A stretch of 64,000 nt of DNA from an uncultured Cohaesibacter sp. (GCF_963682185.1 NZ_OY821667.1:1036109-1100108), one strand, 5' to 3'; positions 44,368 through 57,062 are shown, numbered from the stretch's first letter. The notes: a model not told the origin generated them from the sequence alone. Program-made: numbers and translations.

Positions 44368-46188
44368 ATGTTTCAAGAATTTAGTGACACTGCAAACCCT
44401 GATCAGGGGCGCCTCCGTATCCCCTTGTTGCGCGAGCAGCTCAAGGCACAAAGCCTTGATGGCTTCATCATGTCCCGCGCGGACGAGTTCGGCGGCGAGG
44501 ACATTGCCCCCTATGCAGAACGCTTGGCATGGCTCACTGGTTTCACAGGATCTGCCGGGAGTGCTGTGATCCTTGAAAAGTCCGCCGCCATCTTTGTGGA
44601 CGGTCGTTATACCTTGCAAGTGCAAGATCAGGTTGATGCCAAGTTGCTGACGCCTGTCGCTATTTTGGAAAAATCGGTCTCCCAGTGGCTTTCCGAAGAG
44701 CTGGAAGGCGGCGAGACCATCGGCTTTGACCCTTGGCTCTACACCCAGAGTGCAGTCGATCGGTTCCGCAAGGCATGCGAAGAAAAGGGAGCAACCCTTG
44801 TTGCCTGCGAGACCAACCCGGTGGACGCGATATGGGCTGATCACCCGATCCGCCCACAAAACCCGATTGTGCCCCACCCGATGGAGCTGGCAGGCGAAAC
44901 CTCTGAGGACAAGCTTGGCAAGATTGCCAAAGGCTTTGCCTCCAAGGCCCATGCCACCTTCATCACGCAGGGCGACAGCATCGCCTGGTTGTTCAACATC
45001 CGTGGTAGTGACGTGGCTTGCGCGCCTCTACCCCTTGCCTTCGCCATCGTGCGCGCGGATGCCACAGCCTATCTCTTCACGGACCTTGCCAAGCTGCCCG
45101 ATGAAACCCGCGCTCATTTGCCCACTCAAGTCACCATCGCACCGTTTGAGGATTTGCTGGCCATCATCGCTACGCTATCCGGCCCTGACAAAAGCTGGAT
45201 GCTGGACGAAACCATCGTTCCCTTTGCGATCAAGACCATGATCGAGGATGCGGGCTCCCCCATCATCAAGGCAGCCGACCCGTGCCTCAAACCCAAGGCC
45301 ATCAAGAATGCCGCTGAGCTGGAAGGCATGCGCAAGGCCCATCATCGCGATGGTCTGGCCATGTGCCAATTCCTGCACTGGCTGGACGCCATGGCTCCGA
45401 CCGATTCTCTGGATGAAATCGCCGCCACAAAGGCTCTGGAAGAGTTCCGGGCATCCACCGGATGCCTCAAGGACATTTCCTTTGACACAATCGCCGGTGC
45501 CGGCCCCAATGGGGCAATCGTGCACTATCGGGTAACGGAGGCGACAAACCGCAAGTTCGATCAGAATTCGCTTTTCCTCGTCGATTCCGGCGGGCAATAT
45601 CCTGATGGCACCACGGACATCACCCGCACCATCGCCATCGGCACACCAGATGCGGAAATGAAGGATCGCTTCACCCGCGTTCTCAAAGGCATGATTGCCT
45701 TGACGTTGGCCCGCTTCCCTGCCGATACCAAGGGCATTCAGCTGGACACTCTGGCCCGAAAACCCCTGTGGGAAGTCGGTCTTGACTATGCTCACGGCAC
45801 AGGCCATGGCGTCGGCTCCTATCTCTGTTGTCATGAAGGCCCACAAAGCATATCCAAGCGCGGCAGTGTGGCGCTGGAAGAAGGCAATGTGCTTTCAAAC
45901 GAGCCGGGCTATTACAAGACCGGCGCGTGGGGTATCCGGATTGAAAACCTGATCACCGTCACCAAGGCTGAAGCCATCGCAGGAGGAGAGCTTCCGATTC
46001 ATGGCTTTGAAACCCTCACGCTCTGCCCCATCGATCAGCGCCTGATTGATGTGTCTCTGCTTGATGAGAGAGAAATCGGCTGGCTCAATGACTATCACGA
46101 GCAGGTTTTTGCTGAATTGTCAGCCGAACTTCCCGAGGATGTTCGCGCGTGGCTGGCGCAGGCCACAAAGCCGATCCACGCAGCCTAA
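44368..46188 (+). CDS. Aminopeptidase P family metallopeptidase (Xaa-Pro aminopeptidase)
   Basis: A 606-residue, three-domain M24B peptidase of the long type, cleaving the N-terminal residue from X-Pro peptides. Two creatinase-like N-terminal domains are followed by the pita-bread catalytic domain with metal ligands in LVDSGGQY, TTDITRT, GTGHGVG, SNEPGYY and GIRIENL. The frame extends to 44266; the ATG at 44368 with AGGAA 8 bases upstream gives the family length. It is monocistronic, ending at a strong terminator. Confidence 0.92.
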   Translation: MFQEFSDTANPDQGRLRIPLLREQLKAQSLDGFIMSRADEFGGEDIAPYAERLAWLTGFTGSAGSAVILEKSAAIFVDGRYTLQVQDQVDAKLLTPVAILEKSVSQWLSEELEGGETIGFDPWLYTQSAVDRFRKACEEKGATLVACETNPVDAIWADHPIRPQNPIVPHPMELAGETSEDKLGKIAKGFASKAHATFITQGDSIAWLFNIRGSDVACAPLPLAFAIVRADATAYLFTDLAKLPDETRAHLPTQVTIAPFEDLLAIIATLSGPDKSWMLDETIVPFAIKTMIEDAGSPIIKAADPCLKPKAIKNAAELEGMRKAHHRDGLAMCQFLHWLDAMAPTDSLDEIAATKALEEFRASTGCLKDISFDTIAGAGPNGAIVHYRVTEATNRKFDQNSLFLVDSGGQYPDGTTDITRTIAIGTPDAEMKDRFTRVLKGMIALTLARFPADTKGIQLDTLARKPLWEVGLDYAHGTGHGVGSYLCCHEGPQSISKRGSVALEEGNVLSNEPGYYKTGAWGIRIENLITVTKAEAIAGGELPIHGFETLTLCPIDQRLIDVSLLDEREIGWLNDYHEQVFAELSAELPEDVRAWLAQATKPIHAA

Positions 46189-46221
46189 GATACGCCTTAA
46201 AGACGAACGCCAATAAAAAAG

Positions 46222-46257
46222 AAAAAGCCAGCCTCTTGATGATGAGGCTGGCTTTTT
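46222..46257. terminator. Bidirectional terminator between pepP-like gene and ligA
   Basis: AAAAAGCCAGCCTC and GAGGCTGGCTTTTT form a perfect 14-bp stem around an 8-base loop. A/T runs at both sides serve both converging genes. Confidence 0.94.
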
Positions 46258-46291
46258 CATTCGATCCATTCATGGCAGGCCGCAGAGGGGA

Positions 46292-48415
<2,124 letters not shown>

Positions 48416-50095
48416 CTATGCTCCTGTTGTCTTACCGGAAATGAGATGCCGCGCTGCAGCCCGTGCCTCATCCGATATCACTTCGCCAGCCAACATGCGG
48501 GCGATCTCTTCTTCGCGATGGTCCCCATCGATCACCGTCACGCCCGTTGCCACGCGGTCTTCGCCTTTGACGGCATTCTTGGCAATGCGCATATGGGCGT
48601 TGGCTCGCGAGGCCACCTGCGGCGCATGGGTGACCGAGAGCACCTGAACATTCTCTGCCAGCCGCGCAAGGCGCCGCCCGATGGCATCTGCCACAGCACC
48701 ACCAACGCCGGTGTCAATTTCGTCAAAAACCAGCGTCGGGGCCGACCCCTTGTCTGCCATTGCCACTTTCAAGGCCAATAGAAAACGCGACAGCTCACCG
48801 CCGGACGCAACCTTCATCATCGGGCCGGGATGTGTTCCCGGGTTTGTCTGCACCCAGAATTCGATCTGGTCGATGCCCTCTTCGCTGCGCGCTTCTGCGT
48901 CGCTCGTCTGATTGACAAGGAACTGGGCTGTTTCAAGCTTCAGGGATGGCAGCTCCGCCATCACCTTCTTGATAAGATCCTTGGCGACTTTGGCCCGCTT
49001 ACGGCTAAGAGCCTCTGCAGCCTTGTCATAAGACGCCTTGGTCTCGGACGCTGCAGCATGCAGTGCAACAAGCCGCTCCTCGCCATGGTCCAGCGCATCC
49101 AGCTCGGAGCGCATCCGATCGAGCAGACCAACCAGCTCGTCACCAGTCACCTTGTGCTTGCGGCAAAGAGCACGCAAAGCAAACAACCGTTCTTCAACCT
49201 GTTCCAACTCGCGGGGATCAAAATCGGTCTGGCGCTGCGCCTCTTCAAGGCTGCTGCGAGCATCTTCCAATTCATTCAGGGCGATCGTCAGATGAGACAA
49301 TGTAGGCTCTAGCAAGCCCGGCATCTGCTCGGTCTTGCGCTCCAACCTGCGCATCATGCTGGCAAGCGATGGAATGGGCGAGCCGTTCCCGTCCAGAACC
49401 TCATAAGCCTCGTTAAGATCGGTCGCGATCTTTTCAGACTGCATCATCGTGGTGCGCTTGGCAGCAAGCTCTTCTTCTTCCCCTTCGATCGGATTGAAGC
49501 TTCCCAGCTCTTCAACCGACGCAGTCAGATAGTCCGCTTCCTTGCGGGCTTCTTCTATGGTCTTTTCCAGGGTGGCCAGATCGCGCTCTGCCTTGCGCCA
49601 AGCCTTATAGCGCTTGCGTACGCCCTCAAGCTCGCTCTGCAAGCTGCCGAAGGCATCCAGCAGCACCCGATGCTCAGACGCGTCCACCAAGGCACGATCA
49701 TCATGCTGGCCATGGATTTCGACGAGCCCTTCGCCAACCCTGCGCAGCATTCCCGCGCTGACCGGCTGATCATTCACATAAGCACGAGTTCTGCCGTCCG
49801 CATTCTGAACGCGCCGCAGGATGAGATCGCCGTCATGATCAAGCCCCTGCTCTTCCAGAAAGGCAAACACAGGATGGCTGGGCACGATGTCGAACATGGC
49901 CACGATCTGGCCCTGCTTCTGGCCGGCGCGCACTAGCCCGCCATCTCCACGCCCGCCAAGAGCCAGCGAGAGAGAATCCAGCAGGATCGACTTACCAGCA
50001 CCGGTCTCACCGGTCAAAACGGTCATACCGTCGCCGAATTCTAGATCCAGCCGATCAATCAGAACAATATCGCGAATTGAAAGCGAGGCGAGCAT
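48416..50095 (-). CDS. recN: DNA repair ATPase RecN
   Basis: SMC-like ATPase acting in double-strand break repair. The 559-residue protein has an N-terminal Walker A (GETGAGKSILLDSLSLALGGRG), long coiled coils (about 160-380), and the C-terminal signature ASGGELSRFLLALKVA followed by FDEIDTGVGG. The ATG at 50095 with GAGGAA upstream is preferred to the frame start at 50134. It lies between bamD and ligA. A 7-of-8 match to the alphaproteobacterial LexA box occurs about 115 bases upstream (50209-50223). Confidence 0.95.
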   Translation of the reverse strand: MLASLSIRDIVLIDRLDLEFGDGMTVLTGETGAGKSILLDSLSLALGGRGDGGLVRAGQKQGQIVAMFDIVPSHPVFAFLEEQGLDHDGDLILRRVQNADGRTRAYVNDQPVSAGMLRRVGEGLVEIHGQHDDRALVDASEHRVLLDAFGSLQSELEGVRKRYKAWRKAERDLATLEKTIEEARKEADYLTASVEELGSFNPIEGEEEELAAKRTTMMQSEKIATDLNEAYEVLDGNGSPIPSLASMMRRLERKTEQMPGLLEPTLSHLTIALNELEDARSSLEEAQRQTDFDPRELEQVEERLFALRALCRKHKVTGDELVGLLDRMRSELDALDHGEERLVALHAAASETKASYDKAAEALSRKRAKVAKDLIKKVMAELPSLKLETAQFLVNQTSDAEARSEEGIDQIEFWVQTNPGTHPGPMMKVASGGELSRFLLALKVAMADKGSAPTLVFDEIDTGVGGAVADAIGRRLARLAENVQVLSVTHAPQVASRANAHMRIAKNAVKGEDRVATGVTVIDGDHREEEIARMLAGEVISDEARAAARHLISGKTTGA

Positions 50096-50265
50096 GGTTT
50101 CCTCATAAGAGCAGACAGCATCAGGCAATCGCAAAGCTGACTCGATTTGCGCGCCATGCTATGCCAACTGCCTCACCAAAAGCAATCAGGCAATGCATGG
50201 TTAGCATGAACAAAACATGATCATTTCAACAGGAATATAGGCAGTGAGGCTGAAATTGCCAGCCC

Positions 50266-51084
50266 CTAGCCAAGAATTCGGGCCATCCAGGAACCTTTAT
50301 TGATCTCAGGTTCATAGCCATCCTTGTTCAGCATGTTGTAGGCCATCTTGTACCACTTACTATCAGGATAGTTATGCCCCAGAACAGCAACAGCGGTTTG
50401 GGCCTCATGGGTAATACCAAGAGCGAGATACGCCTCAGCCAAACGCATCAGGGCTTCCTCCACCTGACGCGTTGTCTGATAGTCCGTGACAACAATCTTG
50501 AACCGGTTGATGGCAGCAATATATTCCTTGCGCTCAAGATAATAACGGCCAACCTGCATTTCCTTGCCGGCCAACTGATCCATCGTCACGCGGATCTTGC
50601 GGCGTGCGTCGCTGGTATATTCAGAATCAGGATAATTCTGAACCAGTTCATTCATCGCCTGCAGCGCTTTTTTGGTCGTATCCTGATCGCGGGTCACATC
50701 CGGGATCTGTTTAAAATAGGACTGGCCAATCAGATAATGGGCATAAGGCACATCTTCATCGCCCGGAAACAGCGTGATAAAGCGTTTGGCCGCAGAAATA
50801 CACTCGGTAAATTGCCCGCTTTTATAGTGCGTATAGGCAGTCAAAATCATCGAACGGCGGGCATAGTTTGAATAGGGATGCTGACGATCCAACTCATCAA
50901 ACTTCTTTTTTGCTTCCTTGCGATCGCCATTTTCCATCGCGAGAAGCCCTTCGGCATAGAGTTTCTCTGCAGGAACTTCCTCAAAGGCCAGATCCGATGG
51001 ATCTTTGCTGGCGCATGCGCCCAAACCAGACAATGCAATAAGAGCGAGCCCGAACCAGATCCGTTTCGCGAAAAGAAAATCCAT
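50266..51084 (-). CDS. bamD: Outer membrane assembly lipoprotein BamD
   Basis: Essential lipoprotein of the BAM complex. The 272-residue protein has a signal peptide with lipobox LGAC (cysteine at about residue 24) and tetratricopeptide repeats in the order typical of BamD, starting with KLYAEGLLAMENGDRKEAKKKFDEL. AAGGA lies upstream. It follows lpxC by about 370 bases, as in other alphaproteobacteria. Confidence 0.94.
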   Translation of the reverse strand: MDFLFAKRIWFGLALIALSGLGACASKDPSDLAFEEVPAEKLYAEGLLAMENGDRKEAKKKFDELDRQHPYSNYARRSMILTAYTHYKSGQFTECISAAKRFITLFPGDEDVPYAHYLIGQSYFKQIPDVTRDQDTTKKALQAMNELVQNYPDSEYTSDARRKIRVTMDQLAGKEMQVGRYYLERKEYIAAINRFKIVVTDYQTTRQVEEALMRLAEAYLALGITHEAQTAVAVLGHNYPDSKWYKMAYNMLNKDGYEPEINKGSWMARILG

Positions 51085-51455
51085 CGATACTACTATCCTT
51101 TAACTGGAACAAATCTCTATCGGCACTCACGGCCTATTGCCCCGAACAACCAGCCCCACCCCGATGACAGAGCAGACCTTTACGGCATGATCAGCAAAGC
51201 CGAACCGTTCATCCAAAAAGCGAACCGGTTTAACCTTGTTGAATTCCTTGTCTTAACAATAAAGCCCGCCTCCTTACCATCACAGAAATCACAATTGGGG
51301 AAAAATTGTGTCTGAATGCCAATTGCCTACCCAAATCTACACAGCAAACATGCCATTGCAAGCAAATCCACGATCAATCAAATAATCGGGCCCATCCCAG
51401 ACACAAAAAAGGGTGACCACCGCCACCCTGTTTCTCATCTATTACCAATGACTGC
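51085..51455 (-). other. Spacer between lpxC and bamD, with terminator
   Basis: Contains the lpxC terminator at 51405-51429: GGGTG / CACCC with an A6 run that reads as T6 on the minus strand. The remaining bases should hold a bamD promoter; no other element is clear. Confidence 0.65.
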
Positions 51456-52421
51456 CTAGTTGGTTTCCGGCCCCAACGCAATCCGCACAGAAGCGGCATC
51501 TACAGGGGCGCCAACGCGGGCTGCATTGCGAAAGGCAGGCACGGCTTCAACCCACTCCCAATTGCTGTCATCTGCAAACAAGGCTTCAAGCATGTTGAAG
51601 TTGAGTTTGTGGCCGCCTTTGAAGGAGCGATAATGCGCCAACAATGGAGCACCAGCCAGCGACAGATCGCCCACAGCATCCAGTGTCTTGTGGCGGACGA
51701 ACTCGTCTTTATAGCGCAGACCATCCGGATTGACGATTTTCTGTTCGTCATTGATGACAACGGAATTCTCAAGGGAAGAGCCCAGCGCATAACCGGCGGC
51801 CCAGAGGCGTTCGACATCGGACATGAAGCCGAAGGTACGGGCAAGGCTGATATCGCGCTTGAAGACATCCGGCGTCATCTCATCATCGAAATGCTGCACA
51901 CCGATAGCGTCGCTCTCAAAGTCGATGGTCACGTCAAAGCGCTGTCCTTCGTAAGGAAGAAGCTCTCCAACAGAATCACCATTCTGCACGCGAACCGGTT
52001 TGAGAACACGAATATAGCGACGCGAGAAAGGCAGCTCTTTCAAGCCCACCTGATCAATCGCATCGATATAGGCTCGTGCGCTACCGTCCATGACGGGCAC
52101 TTCGTCGCCATCAATCTCGACCATAACATTGTCGACACCATACCCGCGGAATGCAGCCATGAGATGCTCGATGGTCGCTACCATGCCCTTTTCGGGATGA
52201 CCTACGATGGTGCAAAGTCTTGTGTCGATGACAGAAGAATAATCCCCCTTGATCTCAAACTCGGTCTTCTTTTCGCGATCAACGCGAAGGAAGGTAATGC
52301 CAGAGTTTGCGTCAGCAGGATGCAAGATCATTTCGACAGGTTTGCCGCTATGCACACCGACACCGGAAACCACAACGCGTTCTTTCAGAGTGGTTTGCTT
52401 GGCGTTTAGCAGTTTGGCCAT
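51456..52421 (-). CDS. lpxC: UDP-3-O-acyl-N-acetylglucosamine deacetylase
   Basis: Zinc enzyme for the committed step of lipid A synthesis. The 321-residue protein has the first zinc histidine in ATIEHLMAAFRGYG, further ligands in the KTLDAVGDLSLAG segment and the catalytic histidine in YRSFKGGHKLN. AGGGG precedes the ATG. It follows ftsZ with a hairpin between. Confidence 0.96.
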   Translation of the reverse strand: MAKLLNAKQTTLKERVVVSGVGVHSGKPVEMILHPADANSGITFLRVDREKKTEFEIKGDYSSVIDTRLCTIVGHPEKGMVATIEHLMAAFRGYGVDNVMVEIDGDEVPVMDGSARAYIDAIDQVGLKELPFSRRYIRVLKPVRVQNGDSVGELLPYEGQRFDVTIDFESDAIGVQHFDDEMTPDVFKRDISLARTFGFMSDVERLWAAGYALGSSLENSVVINDEQKIVNPDGLRYKDEFVRHKTLDAVGDLSLAGAPLLAHYRSFKGGHKLNFNMLEALFADDSNWEWVEAVPAFRNAARVGAPVDAASVRIALGPETN

Positions 52422-52650
52422 TTATATTGCCCCTAATCGTATCCATCTTATTGCCAGATTTGGCGGCTACTGTGCGCTTTAGCGCTTCGCCCGCCCGGCA
52501 AATACCGGTACGCTTTGCTTTTATTTCGATGTCAACATAACTTGGCAGGGTTCCGTTTACCAAATCACGCTTTCTTACCCATTGTTACGCTTGACGCACG
52601 GGGAAGGCGCAATTTCCTCCACTTTAATTAACCCCAATATTACATACACT

Positions 52651-52681
52651 TAAGGCCGACACCCAGAAGGTATCGGCCTTA
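52651..52681 (-). terminator. Stem-loop after ftsZ
   Basis: AAGGCCGA / TCGGCCTT 8-bp stem, 37 bases after the ftsZ stop. The minus-strand tail is AT-rich but has no long T-run, so efficiency is uncertain. Confidence 0.6.
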
Positions 52682-52717
52682 TGATCAATTCACAATTCCT
52701 GTCTTTGTAATAAAGCG

Positions 52718-54592
52718 TTACCGAGACTGGCGGCGCAGAAATGCAGGAATTTCAACCTGGTCTTCTTCGCTGATTCTCGGAGCCTGCTGACCCTGATTTG
52801 GAACAGCGCGCCCCTGTGCGTCCAGCTGGCCCTGCTGCGGCTGATAACCGGCATTCGGCATCGGGCGCTGCTGCTGTGGCCGTGGGGCAAATTCATTCAG
52901 CGGAGAACCGGATGCTGGCATGCCCTGCCCTGAAGACATCGGAGCCTGAGGCGCTGCAGGAGCGCTCATGCGTGGCATGACAGGAGTTTCTGGTGCATGC
53001 ATCTGCTGCTGGGGCGCCTGCTGTTGCGGGGCCATCCGTGCTTGCTGCTGAGCATGATGAGCTTCATGGTAATGCTCTCCGTCCAGCTCGTCCTCGCGAC
53101 GACCAAGACCAACAGCTGCCAAACGCTTCAAAAGGCTCATCGGACGATTGTCATCGTCATGATGCTCGATGCCTTCTTCACGGTTGCGCAGTGCTGCCAG
53201 CTCGCGCTGGATCATTGGAGGCAGCTCGTCCACATTTGGCATTGGGCGATGCAGATTTTCCGGCACTTCAGCTGCAGGCGGAATGAAAGGCGTTGCAGCA
53301 TCCACGGTTTCTTCAACCACGGCCTTGGGCGCATCGAATTCTTCTTCGATAACCGGATCTCGTGCAGCTTCCGGTTTGAAAGGAGCAATGGAAACAGCTG
53401 GGTCCTGCTCGGAGGGACGCGCGTAAGACTGTTCATGCATTTCAAACTCGGTTGTCAGCATTTCTGGCTTCTGAGGCTCAGGTGCAGACAATGCTTCAAC
53501 CGCTTGTTCTTCGCGCTGTTGTTCTTCCTGCTGGGCGTCTTCGAACTGAGCCGGATTGTTTGCGGTGCGCAACCGATCAGACAGTTCTTTCATGCGTTGG
53601 TCAGCAGGCACAACCGTTTCGGTCAGGATCTGGTCGATGCCGGTTGCCACGACGGACACGCGGATCATGCCTTCCATATTCTCATCGAACGTTGCACCAA
53701 GAATAATGTTGGCGTCTTCGTCAACTTCTTCACGAATACGGGTTGCAGCTTCGTCAACTTCAAACAGGGTGAGATCCTGACCACCGGTGATGGAGATCAA
53801 CAGGCCCTGCGCCCCTTTCATGGAGATATCATCCAGAAGCGGGTTGGCAATCGCAGCTTCAGCAGCAGCCAATGCGCGGCCTTCGCCAGAGGCTTCGCCG
53901 GTTCCCATCATTGCTTTGCCCATTGCACGCATGACCGAGCGCACATCAGCAAAGTCGAGGTTGATGAGACCTTCCTTGACCATCAGGTCGGTAATGCAGG
54001 CAACACCGGAATAGAGCACTTCGTCAGCCATGGAGAAGGCATCGGCGAAGGTCGTTTTCTCGTTTGCTATACGGAACAGATTCTGGTTCGGAATGACGAT
54101 CAGTGTATCGACATTTTTCTGAAGATCCTCGATGCCACTCTCTGCGAGACGCATACGGCGCTGACCTTCGAAATGGAACGGCTTGGTAACCACACCTACC
54201 GTAAGTATACCCTGCTCGCGAGCAGCGCGTGCGATCACAGGAGCAGCACCGGTACCAGTCCCACCGCCCATGCCGGCAGTGATGAAGACCATGTGCGACC
54301 CATCAAGATGATCGTTGATCTCATCGATCACCTCTTCGGCAGCAGCGCGTCCGACTTCTGGCTGCGAGCCAGCGCCGAGGCCTTCGGTTACGGCCACACC
54401 CATCTGAACGAGACGTTCAGCCCTGGAAAGGCTCAAAGCCTGCGCATCCGTATTGGCCACCACGAAATCGACGCCCATCAAACCGGTGTCAATCATGTTG
54501 TTTACTGCGTTACCGCCAGCACCACCGACACCGAAGACCGTGATTCTCGGTTTCAATTCGGTAATATCGGGCATCTTCAAATTGATGGTCAT
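52718..54592 (-). CDS. ftsZ: Cell division protein FtsZ
   Basis: Tubulin-like GTPase that forms the division ring. The N-terminal domain has the G-box [13 protein letters not shown] and NTDAQAL; the 624-residue length reflects the long, Gln/Pro-rich C-terminal linker of alphaproteobacteria. The conserved tail is [11 protein letters not shown], which binds FtsA and other partners. GAGGG lies 5 bases before the ATG. It is separated from ftsA by 200 bases that include three GANTC sites. Confidence 0.97.
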   Translation of the reverse strand: MTINLKMPDITELKPRITVFGVGGAGGNAVNNMIDTGLMGVDFVVANTDAQALSLSRAERLVQMGVAVTEGLGAGSQPEVGRAAAEEVIDEINDHLDGSHMVFITAGMGGGTGTGAAPVIARAAREQGILTVGVVTKPFHFEGQRRMRLAESGIEDLQKNVDTLIVIPNQNLFRIANEKTTFADAFSMADEVLYSGVACITDLMVKEGLINLDFADVRSVMRAMGKAMMGTGEASGEGRALAAAEAAIANPLLDDISMKGAQGLLISITGGQDLTLFEVDEAATRIREEVDEDANIILGATFDENMEGMIRVSVVATGIDQILTETVVPADQRMKELSDRLRTANNPAQFEDAQQEEQQREEQAVEALSAPEPQKPEMLTTEFEMHEQSYARPSEQDPAVSIAPFKPEAARDPVIEEEFDAPKAVVEETVDAATPFIPPAAEVPENLHRPMPNVDELPPMIQRELAALRNREEGIEHHDDDNRPMSLLKRLAAVGLGRREDELDGEHYHEAHHAQQQARMAPQQQAPQQQMHAPETPVMPRMSAPAAPQAPMSSGQGMPASGSPLNEFAPRPQQQRPMPNAGYQPQQGQLDAQGRAVPNQGQQAPRISEEDQVEIPAFLRRQSR

Positions 54593-54792
54593 AGTACCCT
54601 CATCTCACTGCATGGATCGAATTGCTACCGATCTCAATCCGTCAAACTGTGGAGCAACGCATTCCATACTGCTCCAATTACTTGTCTTATTTCTAAAAGC
54701 GAGGCAGCCAGACGAATCATTCATCCAATATACCTCAACCCCTTGATTCCGATCAACGATTCACGCATGTTTCACGCAACTATCCATCGAAA
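54593..54792 (-). promoter_or_regulatory. ftsZ upstream region with CcrM (GANTC) sites and tandem repeats
   Basis: Three GANTC sites lie within 49 bases (54714-54718, 54745-54749, 54758-54762). The sequence TTCACGCA occurs twice at 54760 and 54771, 11 bases apart, close to one helical turn. In Caulobacter, CcrM methylation and GcrA act on ftsZ transcription, so this region is a candidate for the same control. Confidence 0.6.
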
Positions 54793-56112
54793 TCAGAAAC
54801 TCTCCTTCAACCACTGCCCCATTCGGGACAGGTAGCCGTCAGTTCCGGTCAGTTTTGGTTTGACCGGTACTTTTTCAAATTGCTCGATCTGGGCAACCTG
54901 CGGATAGATCATGAGGCCAACTGCTGTAGCGAAAGCGGGCCCCTTGCCAATATCGGGCAAACCGGCCACGCCTAGTGGTCGGCCAAGCCTTACGTTGCGT
55001 CCCATGACGCGTCTTGCGGTCTCCGCCATGCCCGTAAGCTGGCTTCCTCCGCCGGTCAGCACCACGCGCCGCCCGACATGTCCGGAGAAACCGGATGCTT
55101 CGATCCGATCCCGAACGACTTCCAGAATTTCTTCAACACGCGGCTTGATAATGCGCGTGAGGGATGCCTTGGGCACCTGATTGAGCAAATCGCGATCATC
55201 ATCGCCAACCGGCGGCACCGCAACCAATTCCTGATCATCAGACAGGGACAGAAGCGCGCTGCCATAAAGGGTCTTGATCCGCTCTGCGTCAGCAAGCCTT
55301 GTTGAAAGCCCGCGCGCCAGATCCATGGTGACGTGATGCCCCCCCATCGCCACAGCGTCTGAATGCACAAACTGCCCATTGACGAAAATCGAAATCGACG
55401 TGGTTCCGCCACCCAGATCGACACAGGCGACCCCGAGCTCGGATTCATCATCGACGAGGCAGGAAAGCCCCGAGGCATAAGGCGTTGCCACCATCGCCGC
55501 CACATCCAGATGACAACGATTGATGCAAAGCTCCAGATTCTTCAGCGGCGCGGTCTGCGCGGTCACCACATGCATGTCCACGGCCAGATCATCACCGACC
55601 ATGCCACGCGGGTCACGAATGCCCTTGCCACCATCCAGCGAATAGCCGATCGGCATGGAGTGAACCACCGTGCGGTCGATCGTCAGCAGATGACTGGCAC
55701 CGGCCTGCAACACGCGACGAATGTCGACCTCGTCCACCTCATGTCCACTGAGAGATACCGAAGCACTCAACGTATCGCTCTTGATGCGTCCGCAGGACAC
55801 ATTGACCACCAGCGACTGTACCGTCATGTCAGCCTGCGTTTCAGCAGCACCGACGGCCAGACGAATGGAATTCTCGGCCTGATCAAGATCAACCACCACG
55901 CCGGACTTGATGCCACGGGCCTGATGCAATCCGAACCCGAGCACCTGAACGGTATGGGTGCGATGCGGCAGAGCCTCGCTCTGCGGGCGCGGCACGAGCC
56001 GCGCAATCATGCAGCAAATCTTGGTCGACCCAACATCAAGGATCGTCACGATCTGCGAGCGTTTGTGAATGAGACCACGGGCATCACGTTTACCCCAGGA
56101 AGAACCCATCAT
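54793..56112 (-). CDS. ftsA: Cell division protein FtsA
   Basis: Actin-like protein that anchors FtsZ to the membrane. The 439-residue protein has the actin-type nucleotide motifs VTILDVGSTKI and CVDLGGGTTSIS, and a C-terminal amphipathic tail (MGQWLKES). Its start overlaps the ftsQ stop (ATGA, 56109-56112), showing translational coupling. Confidence 0.96.
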   Translation of the reverse strand: MMGSSWGKRDARGLIHKRSQIVTILDVGSTKICCMIARLVPRPQSEALPHRTHTVQVLGFGLHQARGIKSGVVVDLDQAENSIRLAVGAAETQADMTVQSLVVNVSCGRIKSDTLSASVSLSGHEVDEVDIRRVLQAGASHLLTIDRTVVHSMPIGYSLDGGKGIRDPRGMVGDDLAVDMHVVTAQTAPLKNLELCINRCHLDVAAMVATPYASGLSCLVDDESELGVACVDLGGGTTSISIFVNGQFVHSDAVAMGGHHVTMDLARGLSTRLADAERIKTLYGSALLSLSDDQELVAVPPVGDDDRDLLNQVPKASLTRIIKPRVEEILEVVRDRIEASGFSGHVGRRVVLTGGGSQLTGMAETARRVMGRNVRLGRPLGVAGLPDIGKGPAFATAVGLMIYPQVAQIEQFEKVPVKPKLTGTDGYLSRMGQWLKESF

Positions 56113-57062
56113 GTTTCCACCTCTTGAGGTATATCTGCGCCCAGCGTTCTAAGCGTTGCGCGCCGTTTGGCTGCGGCATCCTTGCTCATGCGAACAAAGG
56201 TCCTGTCGGCAAGCCGCATATCGACAGTTGTAATATCCTTGCGGGAAAGTGCGCCTTTTTCATCAAAGGCCAGCAGCTTGTCCAGTGCATCCACCACACC
56301 GACTTCAGGCAGTTTGGCCTGCACACCATTCTTGAAATACAGATCCCAGCGGCGTTCGGAAACATAGACCACGGCCCGTGTCTTGCGCGCGATAGAGGGG
56401 AACTGCGCCAACAGCTCGAACATGGACGCCGCCTGACGCTGCGCACCATGGCCGACAACCAAAGGCAGCTTGGCAAATTCCGGTGTGATTTGATCGGTCA
56501 GAACGGAGCCGTCATAGGAAATGACGGACACAAATTCCCCTCGCTGCCACAGGGCAAAAGGCTTCTGCTCCCGAATAACCACCTGCAGCTTGTTCGGATA
56601 GAGTTTCTGGACCGTCGCTTCTTCGATCCAGCTCATGCTCTCAAGTTTCTTGCGGGCATCATAAGCATTAAAGGTCAGAAGAGAGCTGTCTTCGTTGATG
56701 CCGAGCACGCGCAGGATATCTGTCTCGGAGACTTCCTTCTGCCCGGAAATCAACACAGCCTCGACCTTGAGACCAAAGACAGAAGACGCCTTTTCCAGCG
56801 TTGTCTGGTTCTCACCGCCAATCGTGGCGCCATAAAGGATGGTGATACCAAGAAAGCCAACGGACAAGCCCCAGCCGAAACCACGCGGTATCCATGCCTC
56901 TGCGAGAGGAATGATCCGGCGGTATAGCGGCAGACGACGCTGCTCGTAGGCATAGGCGCGCGGATCAAGCGCAGCTTTCTTGCTACGTTTGCCTGCACCG
57001 GCCTTCCTGCTATCCTTTGCTTTGCCCTTTATCGGTCGCACGAAGCGTCCTCCACCATCCAA
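56109..57062 (-). CDS. ftsQ: Cell division protein FtsQ
   Basis: Bitopic divisome protein linking cytoplasmic and periplasmic parts. It has a basic cytoplasmic N-terminus (about 1-60), one transmembrane helix (about 62-82), a POTRA domain from about 92 (VEAVLISGQKEVSETDIL), and a C-terminal beta domain. It is 317 residues. Its first 34 bases lie within the end of ddl and its stop overlaps the start of ftsA, so ddl-ftsQ-ftsA are co-transcribed. Confidence 0.94.
   Translation of the reverse strand: MDGGGRFVRPIKGKAKDSRKAGAGKRSKKAALDPRAYAYEQRRLPLYRRIIPLAEAWIPRGFGWGLSVGFLGITILYGATIGGENQTTLEKASSVFGLKVEAVLISGQKEVSETDILRVLGINEDSSLLTFNAYDARKKLESMSWIEEATVQKLYPNKLQVVIREQKPFALWQRGEFVSVISYDGSVLTDQITPEFAKLPLVVGHGAQRQAASMFELLAQFPSIARKTRAVVYVSERRWDLYFKNGVQAKLPEVGVVDALDKLLAFDEKGALSRKDITTVDMRLADRTFVRMSKDAAAKRRATLRTLGADIPQEVET

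Noticed and set aside
52997-54835. A 612-codon plus-strand open frame opposite ftsZ
   Set aside because: Cysteine/phenylalanine/histidine-rich composition typical of an antisense frame; ftsZ is unambiguous.
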